Source of the DNA: Arenibacter sp. F26102
Lineage (GTDB): Bacteria; Bacteroidota; Bacteroidia; Flavobacteriales; Flavobacteriaceae
Assembly: GCF_023015865.1 (NCBI RefSeq)
Contig: NZ_JALKBC010000020.1
Coordinates: 1-54,389, forward strand
Direction of reading: 5' to 3'
DNA: 54,389 nucleotides
The notes below the pieces were generated by a model that was not told the DNA's origin, did no database searches, and saw only the letters and a program-made list of their open reading frames with translations. Shown in pieces: positions 45,528 to 54,210 of the stretch; the first letter of the stretch is position 1; every line of letters starts with the position of its first letter. Position numbers and translations under genes: made by a program.

Positions 45528-46311
45528 TCTCTTATTCCTGGTATTATGCAGCTTCTCCATAACTGTTGCCCAATTTAAAATACCCGAAAAGCCAAAACTT
45601 GAAGAACAGACAAGTGTTTATGATTATATAAACCTACTTTCTCCCCAGGAATCAAATAGTCTGGAACAAAAATTGATCCGCTATTCGGACAGTACTTCCA
45701 CACAGATCGTTTTGGCCATTATTTCCTCTACCGACGGGGAAAACATAAACTTTTTAGGCGCAAACTGGGGACATGCCTGGGGTATAGGACAAGCCAAGGA
45801 AGACAATGGTATTTTAATTTTGTTGGCCAGGGACGACCGTAAAATTGCCATTAATACAGGTTATGGCATTGAGCCACTATTGACAGATGCACTGTCCAAA
45901 CGGATTATAGAAACGGTAATTATCCCAGAATTTAAGCAGGATAGATATTACGACGGACTCAACAAAGGAGCGGACGCCATATTTAATGTCTTGAACGGAG
46001 AGTTTAAAGAAGACCGAAGTTTCGACAAAACCCCTGGATTTCCATTTCAGACCCTATTGCCTTTCATCATTTTCATTGTAATACTCATCATTCTTTCCAA
46101 CAAGGGAAGACGAGGGGGCGGTAAAGGAGGTAACCGCAAAGGAATGGACCTATGGGACATTATTATCCTTAGCAATATGGGACGAGGCGGTTATAGATCG
46201 GGCTCATCCGGTGGTGGGTTTGGCAGTGGAGGCAGCTTAGGCGGAGGAGGTTTCGGTGGCGGTTTTGGCGGTGGAGGCTTTGGAGGAGGTGGTTCCTCGG
46301 GAGGGTGGTAG
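45508..46311 (+). CDS. TPM-domain membrane protein with glycine-rich tail
   Basis: 267 residues: a signal peptide (about 1-22, SITVA-Q), a periplasmic TPM domain (about 35-165, YDYINLLSPQESNSLEQKLI, ILILLARDDRKIAINTGYGI, KGADAIFNVLNGE), a membrane helix (about 176-194) and a Gly/Ser-rich C-terminus (about 225-267) of GGGF repeats. The layout is the standard partner of LemA. The Gly-rich tail makes the coding DNA repetitive but remains in frame. It overlaps the preceding TPM gene by 20 nt and is followed by the repeat array at 46312-46970. Confidence 0.95.
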   Translation: MKYLKGSLLFLVLCSFSITVAQFKIPEKPKLEEQTSVYDYINLLSPQESNSLEQKLIRYSDSTSTQIVLAIISSTDGENINFLGANWGHAWGIGQAKEDNGILILLARDDRKIAINTGYGIEPLLTDALSKRIIETVIIPEFKQDRYYDGLNKGADAIFNVLNGEFKEDRSFDKTPGFPFQTLLPFIIFIVILIILSNKGRRGGGKGGNRKGMDLWDIIILSNMGRGGYRSGSSGGGFGSGGSLGGGGFGGGFGGGGFGGGGSSGGW

Positions 46312-46970
46312 TGCTAATGTAGCAATGTTTAAATGTACCAATGTGATAATTTGAAAATTGGTCAATTTGAAAATACTTCAAACCTGAAACACTTCAAACT
46401 AGAGACTAGAGACTAGAGACTAGAGACTAGAAGAAAGAAAATAGACGGTCAAGCAATATCCAAGAGAATGGAACAATGTTCTAATGTATCAATGGGTTAA
46501 TTTGAAAATTGGTTAATTTGAAAACACTTCAAACCTGAAACCCTTCAAACCAGAAACTAGAGACTAGAAACTAGAAAAAAGAAAAAAGACTTATAGCGAT
46601 ATCTACAAGAAGGCAACAATAGGTTAATGGAACAATGTGGAGATTTGGAAATGAAAATGTACAACCATTCAAACCTGAAACACTTCAAACCAGAAACCAG
46701 AAACTAGAGACTAGAGACTAGAAAAAAGAAAAAAGACTTATAGCGATATCTACAAGAAGGCAACAATAGGTTAATGGAACAATGTGGAGATTTGGAAATG
46801 AAAATGTACAACCATTCAAACCTGAAACGCTTCAAACCAGAAACAAGAGACTAGATAATAGTTACTAGAAAAAAGAAAAAAGACGGTCAAGCAATATCCA
46901 AGAGAATTCAACCAAGGGGCAAGGTGATTATTTGAAACCCTTAAAACCGTGAACCAATCAAACAAAAGCA
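46312..46970. repeat. Nested mosaic repeat array
   Basis: About 660 nt with no gene. Four related blocks each contain, in order, a TTTGAAAATTGG-type stretch or its relative, a pair of TTCAAACC(T/A)GAAAC phrases, a run of the heptamer ACTAGAG (for example 46398-46430, nearly five copies) and a short A/G-rich stretch. Blocks 2 and 3 are almost identical over about 130 nt (46571-46701 and 46718-46848, period 147). A GACGGTCAAGCAATATCC segment is shared by blocks 1 and 4, while blocks 2 and 3 carry GACTTATAGCGATATCTAC in the same place. See findings. Confidence 0.95.
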
Positions 46971-49736
46971 TTAATTGTAATAACGTCTTCCCCTTGATTC
47001 CATATCGGGTTTTTTACCCCCAAATTGATCAAATTTATAAGTAAAGCTCGCCATAAAATATTGCTGGAGAACCGTCCCCTGAAAATCCTGTATGTAATCT
47101 TCCCCGGTAGTCCTACGGGTATTTATATTTTGATCCAACAAGTCATAGGCCAACACTTTGAGGGTGCCTTTATCTTCTAGGATTTGAAGACCCAGACTCA
47201 TATTCCAAAAAAGGGCATCCTTTCTATATCCTGGACCCACATTTCCGTTATAACTATATTTAAGGTCGTTGCCCCAAATTAAATTCTTAGGCCAGTAAGA
47301 GGTCACCCTAAGATTGGCATTTTGGGAAGTATATTCCACATCCTCTATATTATCCAGATTGTAGGTGGTATTGTTGAAAGAAATACCATAACCTGGTTCA
47401 ATTTCCAGTACCTCCTTATAATTATAGGTTGTAGAAACATAAGGCGTTACATCAAATCTTTTGGCCTTAAGTTCCACTCCATTGGTAAAACTTATCTGCC
47501 TACCGTAACTTAATCGTGGCCTTACATTAAATTTTAAGGTATAAAGACTATCCTTTTTTATCTGCTTCGAATAACCAACTCCACCATAGCCACTGTAATT
47601 ACCATCTATATTGGTATATCTGGTGGTCCTTAGAAAATTCTCATCGGTAGTTGAAATAGCAGAAACCCTATCCTTTTGTATATCCAGCCCCGTATATAAA
47701 AAGACCCCACTCCGATCTTTCCAATTATAATTATTATAGTTAAAATCTATCCCATGATTCACACTCGGCAACAAATTGGGATTACCTATCACCACGTTCA
47801 AAGGATTATTTACGTTGGGTACTGGCTGCAACTGACTTATCGAAGGAAGATTGAGTCGAGAGTCGTACCTTAAATAAACCCGACTATTTTTCCCCAAGGA
47901 ATACCTTATTCTACTTCTTAGCAATAAGTTTTTGTACGATTTGGAGAAGGATGTTCCTTGAAGGAAGTCCTGATTGTCCAGCTCGGTCATTACATAAGAA
48001 GCGTTCACCCGTAGGTTTAGCTTATCTCCGTTATGGCGTAATCCCAAGAAAGGCGACTGTTGAATATTTTCAAAGTTAAAATCGGAACTCAAAGTCTCGT
48101 TAAACTGGGTATACCTGTTATCATCCACATCATAGTCCATAACCTCCTTGGTATTGTCCCTATGATCATTCTTAAATTCGTAGCCAATATCCAAGAACAG
48201 CTTACTAGTCAAAGGCTGCCTATAACGGGCTTCCAGTTCATAAGAATTTCTTTTGTTATTAATGTCGGACAGTTGATCCACATTCTCTACACTGGGATCG
48301 TCCCCAAATACTTCCCTAACGGAATTGAGGTTGGAATTGCTTATGTTTTCGGTATTGTCATTGGAAAATGAGAAAGTGATCAGTTTACCAATCGTATCCA
48401 ACTTTTTCATTACACTTAATCTATTGGAAAAATTTCTTTGAAAACCGTCATTCACCGTAATACGGTTATTGCTGTTTATCAAATCACCTTCCTCATCCGT
48501 AGAAAATGTATTGTTCCTGTTCACAGAATTGGTCCTATTGACACTCATGGAAGGCTGCAGGCTAATGCGAAGGGTTTTATCCACATCATATTCAATATTT
48601 GCAGCTCCTCGATTAGAATTGGTAGAACCATCAAAGTTAGATTCGTTTTCCGTAAAATATCTGCTATCCGGTAAAATATTCTCTCGAGATGTTTTTTGAT
48701 CATTATAGGAATCACTGTATCCAAAAAAGTAATTGGCATCGATCTTATACTGGCCTTTTTCCGCATTGGCATAACTGGCCCCCAAGTTGGAAGAAGTTGT
48801 AATACCGTTGCCAAAGTTATTGATCAAGCCCGATTCCTGTGCACCGGAATACCCTCCATTGGTATTCCCTACCATATCGTAGATCTCATCATAGGAAAAT
48901 CCGGAATTGTTAATATTATTGGAACTGGCAATAAAACTCAACCTTTTTTTATTGCTAAAATAATTGAGCAGTCCATTGAGTTGATATCTCTCGTCAGTAC
49001 CGTAACCTGCCGCCATTCTTCCTAGATATCCTTTATTCTTATCTTCCTTTATGGTCAGGTTAATGGTTTTGTTCTCCCCTTCCCCTTCTTCTCCACTAAA
49101 CTCCTGTTCTTTGGTCTTGGTGTCCGAAATCTGTATCTTACTTATAATATCCTTGGGTAAACTTTTGGTTGCCACCTTAGGGTCGTTACTAAAGAATACT
49201 TGACCATTTACCAGGACCTGATCTACTTCCTTCCCGTTTACAGTGATCTTGCCATCACTATCCACTTCTACTCCTGGCAACTTTTTCAATACGTCCTCTA
49301 CAGTAGCGTCGGGCTTTGTCTTAAAGGAATCCGCATTAAATTCCAAGGTATCCTTTTTAATGGTAATTGGCACCCTATCGCCCACGATCAGCACTCCATC
49401 CAACTCTTGTGCCTGCTCCTCCAATTGTACTTTACCCAAATCTACCTGTGACCCCAGTTTAACTTTTATATAATGTGATTTATACCCATTATAGGAGAAG
49501 AATACATTTACCTCCTTAAGACTGGTATCCCCTTCCAATTCAAATACTCCTTTTTGATCCGATACGGTGTATGACACCAAAGCACTGTCCTTTACCGATT
49601 CCGCATATATGGTGGAGGCCTCCAATGGGGTCTGGGTAATGGCATCTACAATCTTCCCACTTAAAACAAAATCTTGGGAAAAGGAAAGGCTAAAAAATAA
49701 AATGGAAAATAGGAGAGAAAAGTGAAATTTCTTCAT
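46971..49736 (-). CDS. Outer-membrane beta-barrel protein, TonB-dependent-receptor-like
   Basis: 921 residues from ATG 49736; the longer open frame (to 49781) reaches into the promoter. Order: signal peptide (about 1-20, FFSLSFS-Q), a carboxypeptidase-regulatory-like domain (about 22-105, LSGKIVDAITQTPLEASTIY), a plug-like domain (DATVEDVLKKLPGVEVDSDG, ITVNGKEVDQVLVNGQVFF), then a barrel with the features of the 'outer membrane beta-barrel family' group. It has no SusD partner here, so may act alone in transport of a ligand across the outer membrane; its substrate is unknown. It has its own promoter at 49779-49809. Confidence 0.9.
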   Translation of the reverse strand: MKKFHFSLLFSILFFSLSFSQDFVLSGKIVDAITQTPLEASTIYAESVKDSALVSYTVSDQKGVFELEGDTSLKEVNVFFSYNGYKSHYIKVKLGSQVDLGKVQLEEQAQELDGVLIVGDRVPITIKKDTLEFNADSFKTKPDATVEDVLKKLPGVEVDSDGKITVNGKEVDQVLVNGQVFFSNDPKVATKSLPKDIISKIQISDTKTKEQEFSGEEGEGENKTINLTIKEDKNKGYLGRMAAGYGTDERYQLNGLLNYFSNKKRLSFIASSNNINNSGFSYDEIYDMVGNTNGGYSGAQESGLINNFGNGITTSSNLGASYANAEKGQYKIDANYFFGYSDSYNDQKTSRENILPDSRYFTENESNFDGSTNSNRGAANIEYDVDKTLRISLQPSMSVNRTNSVNRNNTFSTDEEGDLINSNNRITVNDGFQRNFSNRLSVMKKLDTIGKLITFSFSNDNTENISNSNLNSVREVFGDDPSVENVDQLSDINNKRNSYELEARYRQPLTSKLFLDIGYEFKNDHRDNTKEVMDYDVDDNRYTQFNETLSSDFNFENIQQSPFLGLRHNGDKLNLRVNASYVMTELDNQDFLQGTSFSKSYKNLLLRSRIRYSLGKNSRVYLRYDSRLNLPSISQLQPVPNVNNPLNVVIGNPNLLPSVNHGIDFNYNNYNWKDRSGVFLYTGLDIQKDRVSAISTTDENFLRTTRYTNIDGNYSGYGGVGYSKQIKKDSLYTLKFNVRPRLSYGRQISFTNGVELKAKRFDVTPYVSTTYNYKEVLEIEPGYGISFNNTTYNLDNIEDVEYTSQNANLRVTSYWPKNLIWGNDLKYSYNGNVGPGYRKDALFWNMSLGLQILEDKGTLKVLAYDLLDQNINTRRTTGEDYIQDFQGTVLQQYFMASFTYKFDQFGGKKPDMESRGRRYYN

Positions 49737-49778
49737 TTGGTTAGTGTGTCTTGTACTCTTGGTAATTTGGTAAGTCCC

Positions 49779-49809
49779 CAAAAATATAGCAACAGCTACT
49801 ACGACCCAA
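49779..49809 (-). promoter_or_regulatory. Promoter of the TonB-receptor-like gene
   Basis: Minus strand: TTG (49807-49809), 20-nt spacer, TATTTTTG (49779-49786), an exact -7 match. It lies 42 nt before ATG 49736 and overlaps the upstream ATG at 49781, which favours the downstream start. Confidence 0.65.
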
Positions 49810-49868
49810 ATGGTTAACAGAACTTTAAGACCCTGCCTTCAGAAATAACCCGATTTAATTTGCGCTCC

Positions 49869-51173
49869 TTATTTTTTTCTCATAAAAACCGAAACAGGCA
49901 CCCCTGTAAAATCGAAATGCTCCCTTAATTTATTCTCCAAGAACCGCTTATAAGGATCCCTTACATATTGTGGAAGGTTACAAAAAAATGCGAACTGCGG
50001 ATAAGGCGTTGGCAATTGGGTACAGAATTTTATTTTCACATACTTATCTTTATAGGCAGGTGGAGGATAGTTTTCAATAATGGGCAACATGATATCGTTC
50101 AATTTTCTGGTCACCACCTTTTTTTGTCTATTTTCATACACCTGAACGGCAGTTTCAATGGCCTTAAAAATTCGCTGTTTTGTTAAAACGGAGATAAAAA
50201 GAATAGGCACATCCGTAAAGGGTGCTATGGCCTCCTTAATTTTCTGAGTATACTGCTTAATGGTATTGGTCTCCTTATCTTCAATCAAATCCCATTTATT
50301 TACCAAGATTACGATTCCCTTGTTGTTGCGCTGAGCCAACCAGAAAATATTTTCTACCTGTCCGTCAAAACCACGGGTGGCATCCAACATAAGAATACAG
50401 ACATCGGAATGCTCAATAGCCCTTACCGAACGCATTACGGAATAGAACTCCAAATCTTCCCTTACCTTGGACTTACGACGAATCCCGGCAGTATCTACCA
50501 GATTAAATTCAAAACCAAATCTATTGTATTTAGTATCTATACTATCTCTAGTAGTACCCGCAATATCGGTCACTATATATCGTTCTTCCCCAATAAGGGC
50601 ATTGATAAAAGATGATTTTCCCGCATTAGGTCTTCCAACTACGGCAAAACGTGGCAAGTCGTCCTTCTCCTTTTCCTTTTCCGGCAATACCTTTACCAAA
50701 TCGTCCAGCAGGTCTCCTGTTCCACTACCACTAATACTGGCAATGGTATAATACTCGCCTAGGCCCAAAGAATAGAACTCCACGGCATCTTCCGCTCTTT
50801 TGCTGTTGTCCACTTTATTGACCACTAAGAAAACAGGCTTATTTACACGTCTCAATAAATTGGCTACATCTTCATCCATTCCGGTAACACCAGCTTCTAC
50901 GTCCACCATAAAGACAATAGCATCGGCCTCGTCTATGGCCAATTCTACCTGCTTATCTATTTCTTTTTCAAAAACATCATCGCTCCCCAATACATATCCA
51001 CCAGTATCGATCAATGAAAACTCCACTCCGTTCCAATCACTCTTTCCATAATGACGATCACGGGTAACCCCACTAACGGCATCAACAATAGCCTCTCTTC
51101 TCTGAATTAATCTATTAAAAAAGGTTGATTTGCCTACATTAGGTCTTCCTACAATGGCTACAATAGCACTCAT
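49869..51173 (-). CDS. der: GTPase Der (EngA), ribosome assembly
   Basis: 434 residues from ATG 51173. Two tandem GTPase domains: GRPNVGKST (9-17), DTGG and NKVD (119-122); then GRPNAGKSS (180-188), [10 protein letters not shown] and [11 protein letters not shown]-like C-terminal domain ends in [12 protein letters not shown]. Der helps mature the 50S ribosomal subunit and is essential in most bacteria. Length is normal. The frame is open to 51191, but a perfect TACTTTTG box at 51189-51196 sits there, so the shorter start is correct. Divergent from the 51253 gene. Confidence 0.98.
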   Translation of the reverse strand: MSAIVAIVGRPNVGKSTFFNRLIQRREAIVDAVSGVTRDRHYGKSDWNGVEFSLIDTGGYVLGSDDVFEKEIDKQVELAIDEADAIVFMVDVEAGVTGMDEDVANLLRRVNKPVFLVVNKVDNSKRAEDAVEFYSLGLGEYYTIASISGSGTGDLLDDLVKVLPEKEKEKDDLPRFAVVGRPNAGKSSFINALIGEERYIVTDIAGTTRDSIDTKYNRFGFEFNLVDTAGIRRKSKVREDLEFYSVMRSVRAIEHSDVCILMLDATRGFDGQVENIFWLAQRNNKGIVILVNKWDLIEDKETNTIKQYTQKIKEAIAPFTDVPILFISVLTKQRIFKAIETAVQVYENRQKKVVTRKLNDIMLPIIENYPPPAYKDKYVKIKFCTQLPTPYPQFAFFCNLPQYVRDPYKRFLENKLREHFDFTGVPVSVFMRKK

Positions 51174-51188
51174 ACTTTTAATTTGCTG

Positions 51189-51196
51189 CAAAAGTA
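51189..51196 (-). promoter_or_regulatory. -7 element of the der promoter
   Basis: Minus-strand TACTTTTG, an exact TAnnTTTG match, 15 nt before the der ATG. The -33 position holds TTT instead of TTG. The leader would be only about a dozen nucleotides. Confidence 0.6.
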
Positions 51197-51252
51197 CTAT
51201 TTATATTCGAAGAAAAAACAGTATCTTTTATCCTAATTATCAGCCATCTAGT

Positions 51253-51765
51253 TTGAAAGTATTACCCAACGAAATTATCCTAAGACCAAGATTCCAAATT
51301 AATCTAAATGGTCCTGCAAAATCCGTATTGCAATTATTCGAAAATGCGGACACTCCTCCTTTTATCGTAAAGATATCCGACCATCATGTTTTTATAAAAT
51401 TCAATAAGGCTAAATCCCATTTTTGGTCCCCTCAACTACAGATCGAGGTAGTGGACCAGGAAAACGGAGATAGCATTATATATGGATTATTTGGCCCCAA
51501 CCCCACCCTATGGACATTTTTTATGTTCGTGCATTTCGGAGTGGCCACATTGTTCATCATTTTTGGAGTTTGGGCTTATTCCAATAACGCCTTGGGCAAA
51601 GGGATCGGGCTCCAATTGGGATTAATGGCTTTAATGGTAGTTGCATGGGTGGTTCTTTACGTCTTTGGAAGGATCGGAAAAAGAAAGGGCAAGCCTCAAA
51701 TGCATCAATTGCACGAGTTTATGTTGCAGCACACCAAGGTTGAAAGTTCAGAGTTTCTGGTTTAA
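51253..51765 (+). CDS. Small conserved-looking membrane protein, function unknown
   Basis: 170 residues from a TTG at 51253 (first residues LKVLPNEIILRPRFQINLNG); upstream in-frame codons overlap der and its promoter, and no ATG is available, so this noncanonical start is the best choice. A soluble beta-rich N-terminal part (FVVKISDHH-like PPFIVKISDHHVFIKFNKAK) precedes two membrane helices (about 90-112 and 120-142, LWTFFMFVHFGVATLFIIFG and LGLMALMVVAWVVLYVFG) and a basic/His tail. I do not recognise a family. It is divergent from der with 79 nt between. Confidence 0.65.
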   Translation: MKVLPNEIILRPRFQINLNGPAKSVLQLFENADTPPFIVKISDHHVFIKFNKAKSHFWSPQLQIEVVDQENGDSIIYGLFGPNPTLWTFFMFVHFGVATLFIIFGVWAYSNNALGKGIGLQLGLMALMVVAWVVLYVFGRIGKRKGKPQMHQLHEFMLQHTKVESSEFLV

Positions 51766-51782
51766 AGTTTCATGGTCTTAAC

Positions 51783-51990
51783 GGAGATTGAGCGTAGTCG
51801 AAATCGAATAGAGTCAGAAAGAAAAACCATTGAATGTGGCTTCGGCTCCGCTCAGCCACCAAGCAATAATCGGAGAATGTTATTCATCCAAATAAATATC
51901 TAGAGTTACCAAACCGCTCCAATGGGTCCGGCCTAAAATGTTCGACTTCTAGTCGTCCAGAAAATAGACTCTGTCGAAGTGACTATTACA
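51783..51990. repeat. Cluster of solitary palindromic repeats (GAGCG-type)
   Basis: Three related copies of a short motif lie between the small membrane gene and the choice-of-anchor gene. At 51783-51804 is GAGATTGAGCGTAGTCGAAA. At 51836-51859 an imperfect palindrome has arms GTGGCT/AGCCAC around TCGGCTCCGCTC. Near 51940-51985 there are TTCGACTTCTAGTCG and CTCTGTCGAAGTGAC. They share the GAGCG.AGTCGA core with the inverted repeats around the GIY-YIG gene (53844, 54211). Confidence 0.7.
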
Positions 51991-51994
51991 AAAA

Positions 51995-52035
51995 ATAATC
52001 CCCGAGTATACAAGGCAGATACCCAGGGATTACTT
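51995..52035 (-). terminator. Possible terminator of the choice-of-anchor I gene
   Basis: TAATCCC and GGGATTA with inner partial pairing (CGAGTAT with GATACCC) form an imperfect stem just past the stop (52053) on the minus strand, flanked by an A/T-rich stretch. Weaker than the other terminators in the window. Confidence 0.5.
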
Positions 52036-52052
52036 ACAAAACAATTTACAAT

Positions 52053-53576
52053 CTATTTTATTTCGTAGATCGCTACGGTATTGGAAACCTCATTGGTAAC
52101 AATTGCCAAGGCATTTCCTGTTGGGCTATTTTCCTCTGAAATGGTCAACAAACCTTCGGGACCAACATCTGAGGCATCAAAAAGCCAATTTACGTATTGC
52201 GGACTGTTGGGATTGGTAATGTCGTATACCAAAACTCCTCCAGTACGCTCCAAACCAACAAACAACAAGGTAGAATTGCCCACCTTTAAAGTAGTTACAG
52301 ATTCTGGCTCGGCACCTTTATCATCACTTCTTCCATCGGTCTCGCCCTCATCGGCATTAAAATAAGATGGATTAAGCTCCAAAGTCTTTCTGCCTATTTC
52401 ATCCGCACTGTCATATACCAAAGCTCCAGAAGTAGACCAAATAGTAAACGACCTTCCACCGTAGGCATAAATTTTATCAAAGTCACCATCGCCATCGATA
52501 TCTCCATTTGCTGTGGTAATTTTTAACCTTCCCAAATTTTCCTCCATTTGTAGGTCAGCGGCATTAGGGAAAGCTGTTGGGTCCAGGATTATATCCTCAA
52601 CCCTTGCCTCTTCCGAATATCCAATATAATCCCTAGAATCCCCTTCATTGGCCGTAATAATATAATCCATGCCATCTAGCTTGGTAAATGTAATGGCATC
52701 CGGCATATAAAAACCAAGCACTGGCCAATTCTGAAAGTTCCCTACCACGTCATCCTTATTGCTGGCGTCCATCTTGTTTTCACCAAAAGAATAATCCTTT
52801 ACACCTAGACCAAAAACATTGGCAATGACCATATTCTTTAAATCCACTACCGCTATACCGTTATTTTCCTGAAGCGTTACATAAGCAAACTTACTATCGT
52901 CCGAAACTGCCACATATTCCGGTTCCACGTCTTGGGCAATACTTGCTGAGGGACCAAAAACCCTAAAATCGTTACCTATTGAAGCTACACTGAAGGAAGT
53001 AAAAAACATAGTATTAACTTCACTTTTTTGAACGTCAACTATAGAAATGGACCCCTCTGGATCTACCGAATAATCAGCATTTGGCTCCCCTTCATTGGCA
53101 GAAATTATATATTTCCCATCAGGACTAAAAGCAACCATATCCGGCAATGCCCCTACATTATAAGCAGTGACCAAGGTTTGGGTTTCGGTATCGTAAGTCT
53201 GTACGGTACCATTCATTTGTTTATTGGCATTTTCCACGGCCACGGCTAAAAGTCCGTCGTGAACCGCAACACTGTTTGGAGTTCCCGACAATGAAATAGA
53301 AGTTAATTTAACTGATGATGAAGGTGTTGAAATATCCCAAACCGAAACTTCGGACTGAACTGGATTTACGATAAACAATTTGTTGGTCTTGGGATCAAAG
53401 GCACTAATTTCAGCAAAACCTTCCTCTCCGGTACCGTTGGAGAACCCGCCGATTTTAGCAAAGGTCAGAGTTGATACATCTACATCGTCATTATCGGCAC
53501 CATGGCCGATATGATCTTTAATACAGGAGGTGAATAGCATTCCACCTACGAAAAGAGTTAAAAGTGTTTTTTTCAT
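52053..53576 (-). CDS. Choice-of-anchor I family lipoprotein
   Basis: 507 residues with lipoprotein signal (GMLFTS-C18). The body matches the choice-of-anchor I pattern, a beta-propeller-like secreted protein: SEVSVWDIS, GTPNSVAVHDGLLAVAVEN, GALPDMVAFSPDGKYIISAN, EGEPNADYSVDPEGSISIVD, YVAVSDDSKFAYVTLQENNG, DYIITANEGDSRDYIGYSEE and a final VTNEVSNTVAIYEIK. Related proteins are sometimes fused to alkaline phosphatase-like or nucleotidase domains, but none is present here. Location is probably the outer surface or periplasm. An 8-bp inverted repeat (53580-53606, CTTTGGTT/AACCAAAG) sits immediately before the start. Confidence 0.88.
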   Translation of the reverse strand: MKKTLLTLFVGGMLFTSCIKDHIGHGADNDDVDVSTLTFAKIGGFSNGTGEEGFAEISAFDPKTNKLFIVNPVQSEVSVWDISTPSSSVKLTSISLSGTPNSVAVHDGLLAVAVENANKQMNGTVQTYDTETQTLVTAYNVGALPDMVAFSPDGKYIISANEGEPNADYSVDPEGSISIVDVQKSEVNTMFFTSFSVASIGNDFRVFGPSASIAQDVEPEYVAVSDDSKFAYVTLQENNGIAVVDLKNMVIANVFGLGVKDYSFGENKMDASNKDDVVGNFQNWPVLGFYMPDAITFTKLDGMDYIITANEGDSRDYIGYSEEARVEDIILDPTAFPNAADLQMEENLGRLKITTANGDIDGDGDFDKIYAYGGRSFTIWSTSGALVYDSADEIGRKTLELNPSYFNADEGETDGRSDDKGAEPESVTTLKVGNSTLLFVGLERTGGVLVYDITNPNSPQYVNWLFDASDVGPEGLLTISEENSPTGNALAIVTNEVSNTVAIYEIK

Positions 53577-53884
53577 TTTCTTTGGTTATTTATTTAAAAA
53601 CCAAAGATGTAAACCAGCTATAAGCTAAGCGTAAAACAAATAACAACTTTTTGTTAAGGATCAGAACTGTAGGTTAAAGATAAAGTAAACTAAGAACTGG
53701 AAACGAACTTTGGAATTTATAAGATAATATTATGGAGGATCAATTAGGTCTCGATTGCTGTTGCATTGGTATTGTTATAGGGTAGCCGACATTTCCCCTA
53801 TAAAAGCCGCATTTTAACGAAATAAACATTAATTTATAGCAATGTCCGGTCGAGCGCAGTCGAGACCTCTTCCTTTTGAGTCTT
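53577..53884. other. Region between the choice-of-anchor gene and the GIY-YIG gene
   Basis: About 308 nt with no protein gene. It contains the inverted repeat at 53580-53606 and the left 25-bp repeat arm at 53844-53868. A minus-strand box TACATCTTTG near 53608-53617 is close to the -7 consensus but has 2 extra bases; the choice-of-anchor promoter is therefore not settled. Confidence 0.5.
53844..53868. repeat. Left inverted repeat arm flanking the GIY-YIG gene
   Basis: A 25-nt sequence with core GGTCGAGCGCAGTCGAGACC. Its reverse complement occurs at 54211-54235 with one mismatch (C at 53847 against A in the same position of the other arm). The core is itself an imperfect palindrome (TCGAGCGCAGTCGA). 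Confidence 0.9.
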
Positions 53885-54208
53885 ATGAAATCCTATTATG
53901 TATACATATTACTGTGTTCTGACGGATTAGCCTATACCGACATAACAAATGATTTGGCTAGAGGGTTTAAAGAACACCAAATGGGATTAAACAAAACTTG
54001 TTTTACCCATAAAAGGAGACCGGTCAAATTAATCGTTGAACAAGAATTCAATGACGTTATACAAGCCATATATTTTGAAAAAAAGTTGAAAAAATGGAGT
54101 AGCAAAAAGAAATTGGCACTGGCCAAAGGCCAATTTGATCTTCTACAAATTTTAGCAGAATGCCGAAACTCCACACATTCCGATTATAAACCAGAAAATG
54201 AAAATTAG
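53885..54208 (+). CDS. GIY-YIG-domain protein, possibly with a degraded active site
   Basis: 107 residues from ATG 53885 (the open frame begins at a TTG, 53876). The fold is the single-domain GIY-YIG type (as in YhbQ): YYVYILLCSDG at the N-terminus, AYTDITNDLARGFKEH, then RRPVKLIVEQEF and AIYFEKKLKKWSSKKKLALA. The usual YTGxT glycine is Asp (D19) and the family's conserved Arg after L(x)x is Gly (G27); the metal-binding Glu (E65) is kept. If G27 replaces the catalytic Arg, the enzyme may be inactive. Flanked by 25-bp inverted repeats at 16 nt upstream and 2 nt downstream. Confidence 0.9.
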   Translation: MKSYYVYILLCSDGLAYTDITNDLARGFKEHQMGLNKTCFTHKRRPVKLIVEQEFNDVIQAIYFEKKLKKWSSKKKLALAKGQFDLLQILAECRNSTHSDYKPENEN

Positions 54209-54210
54209 TT

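Noticed and set aside
46312..46970. Possible CRISPR array
   Set aside because: The repeats are nested and of several lengths, with no uniform direct repeat separated by unique spacers, and no cas genes exist in the window.
51130..51252. Upstream extension of the small membrane protein to 51130
   Set aside because: It would run antisense through the beginning of der and its promoter; the hydrophobic residues read there come from the opposite strand of the P-loop coding sequence.
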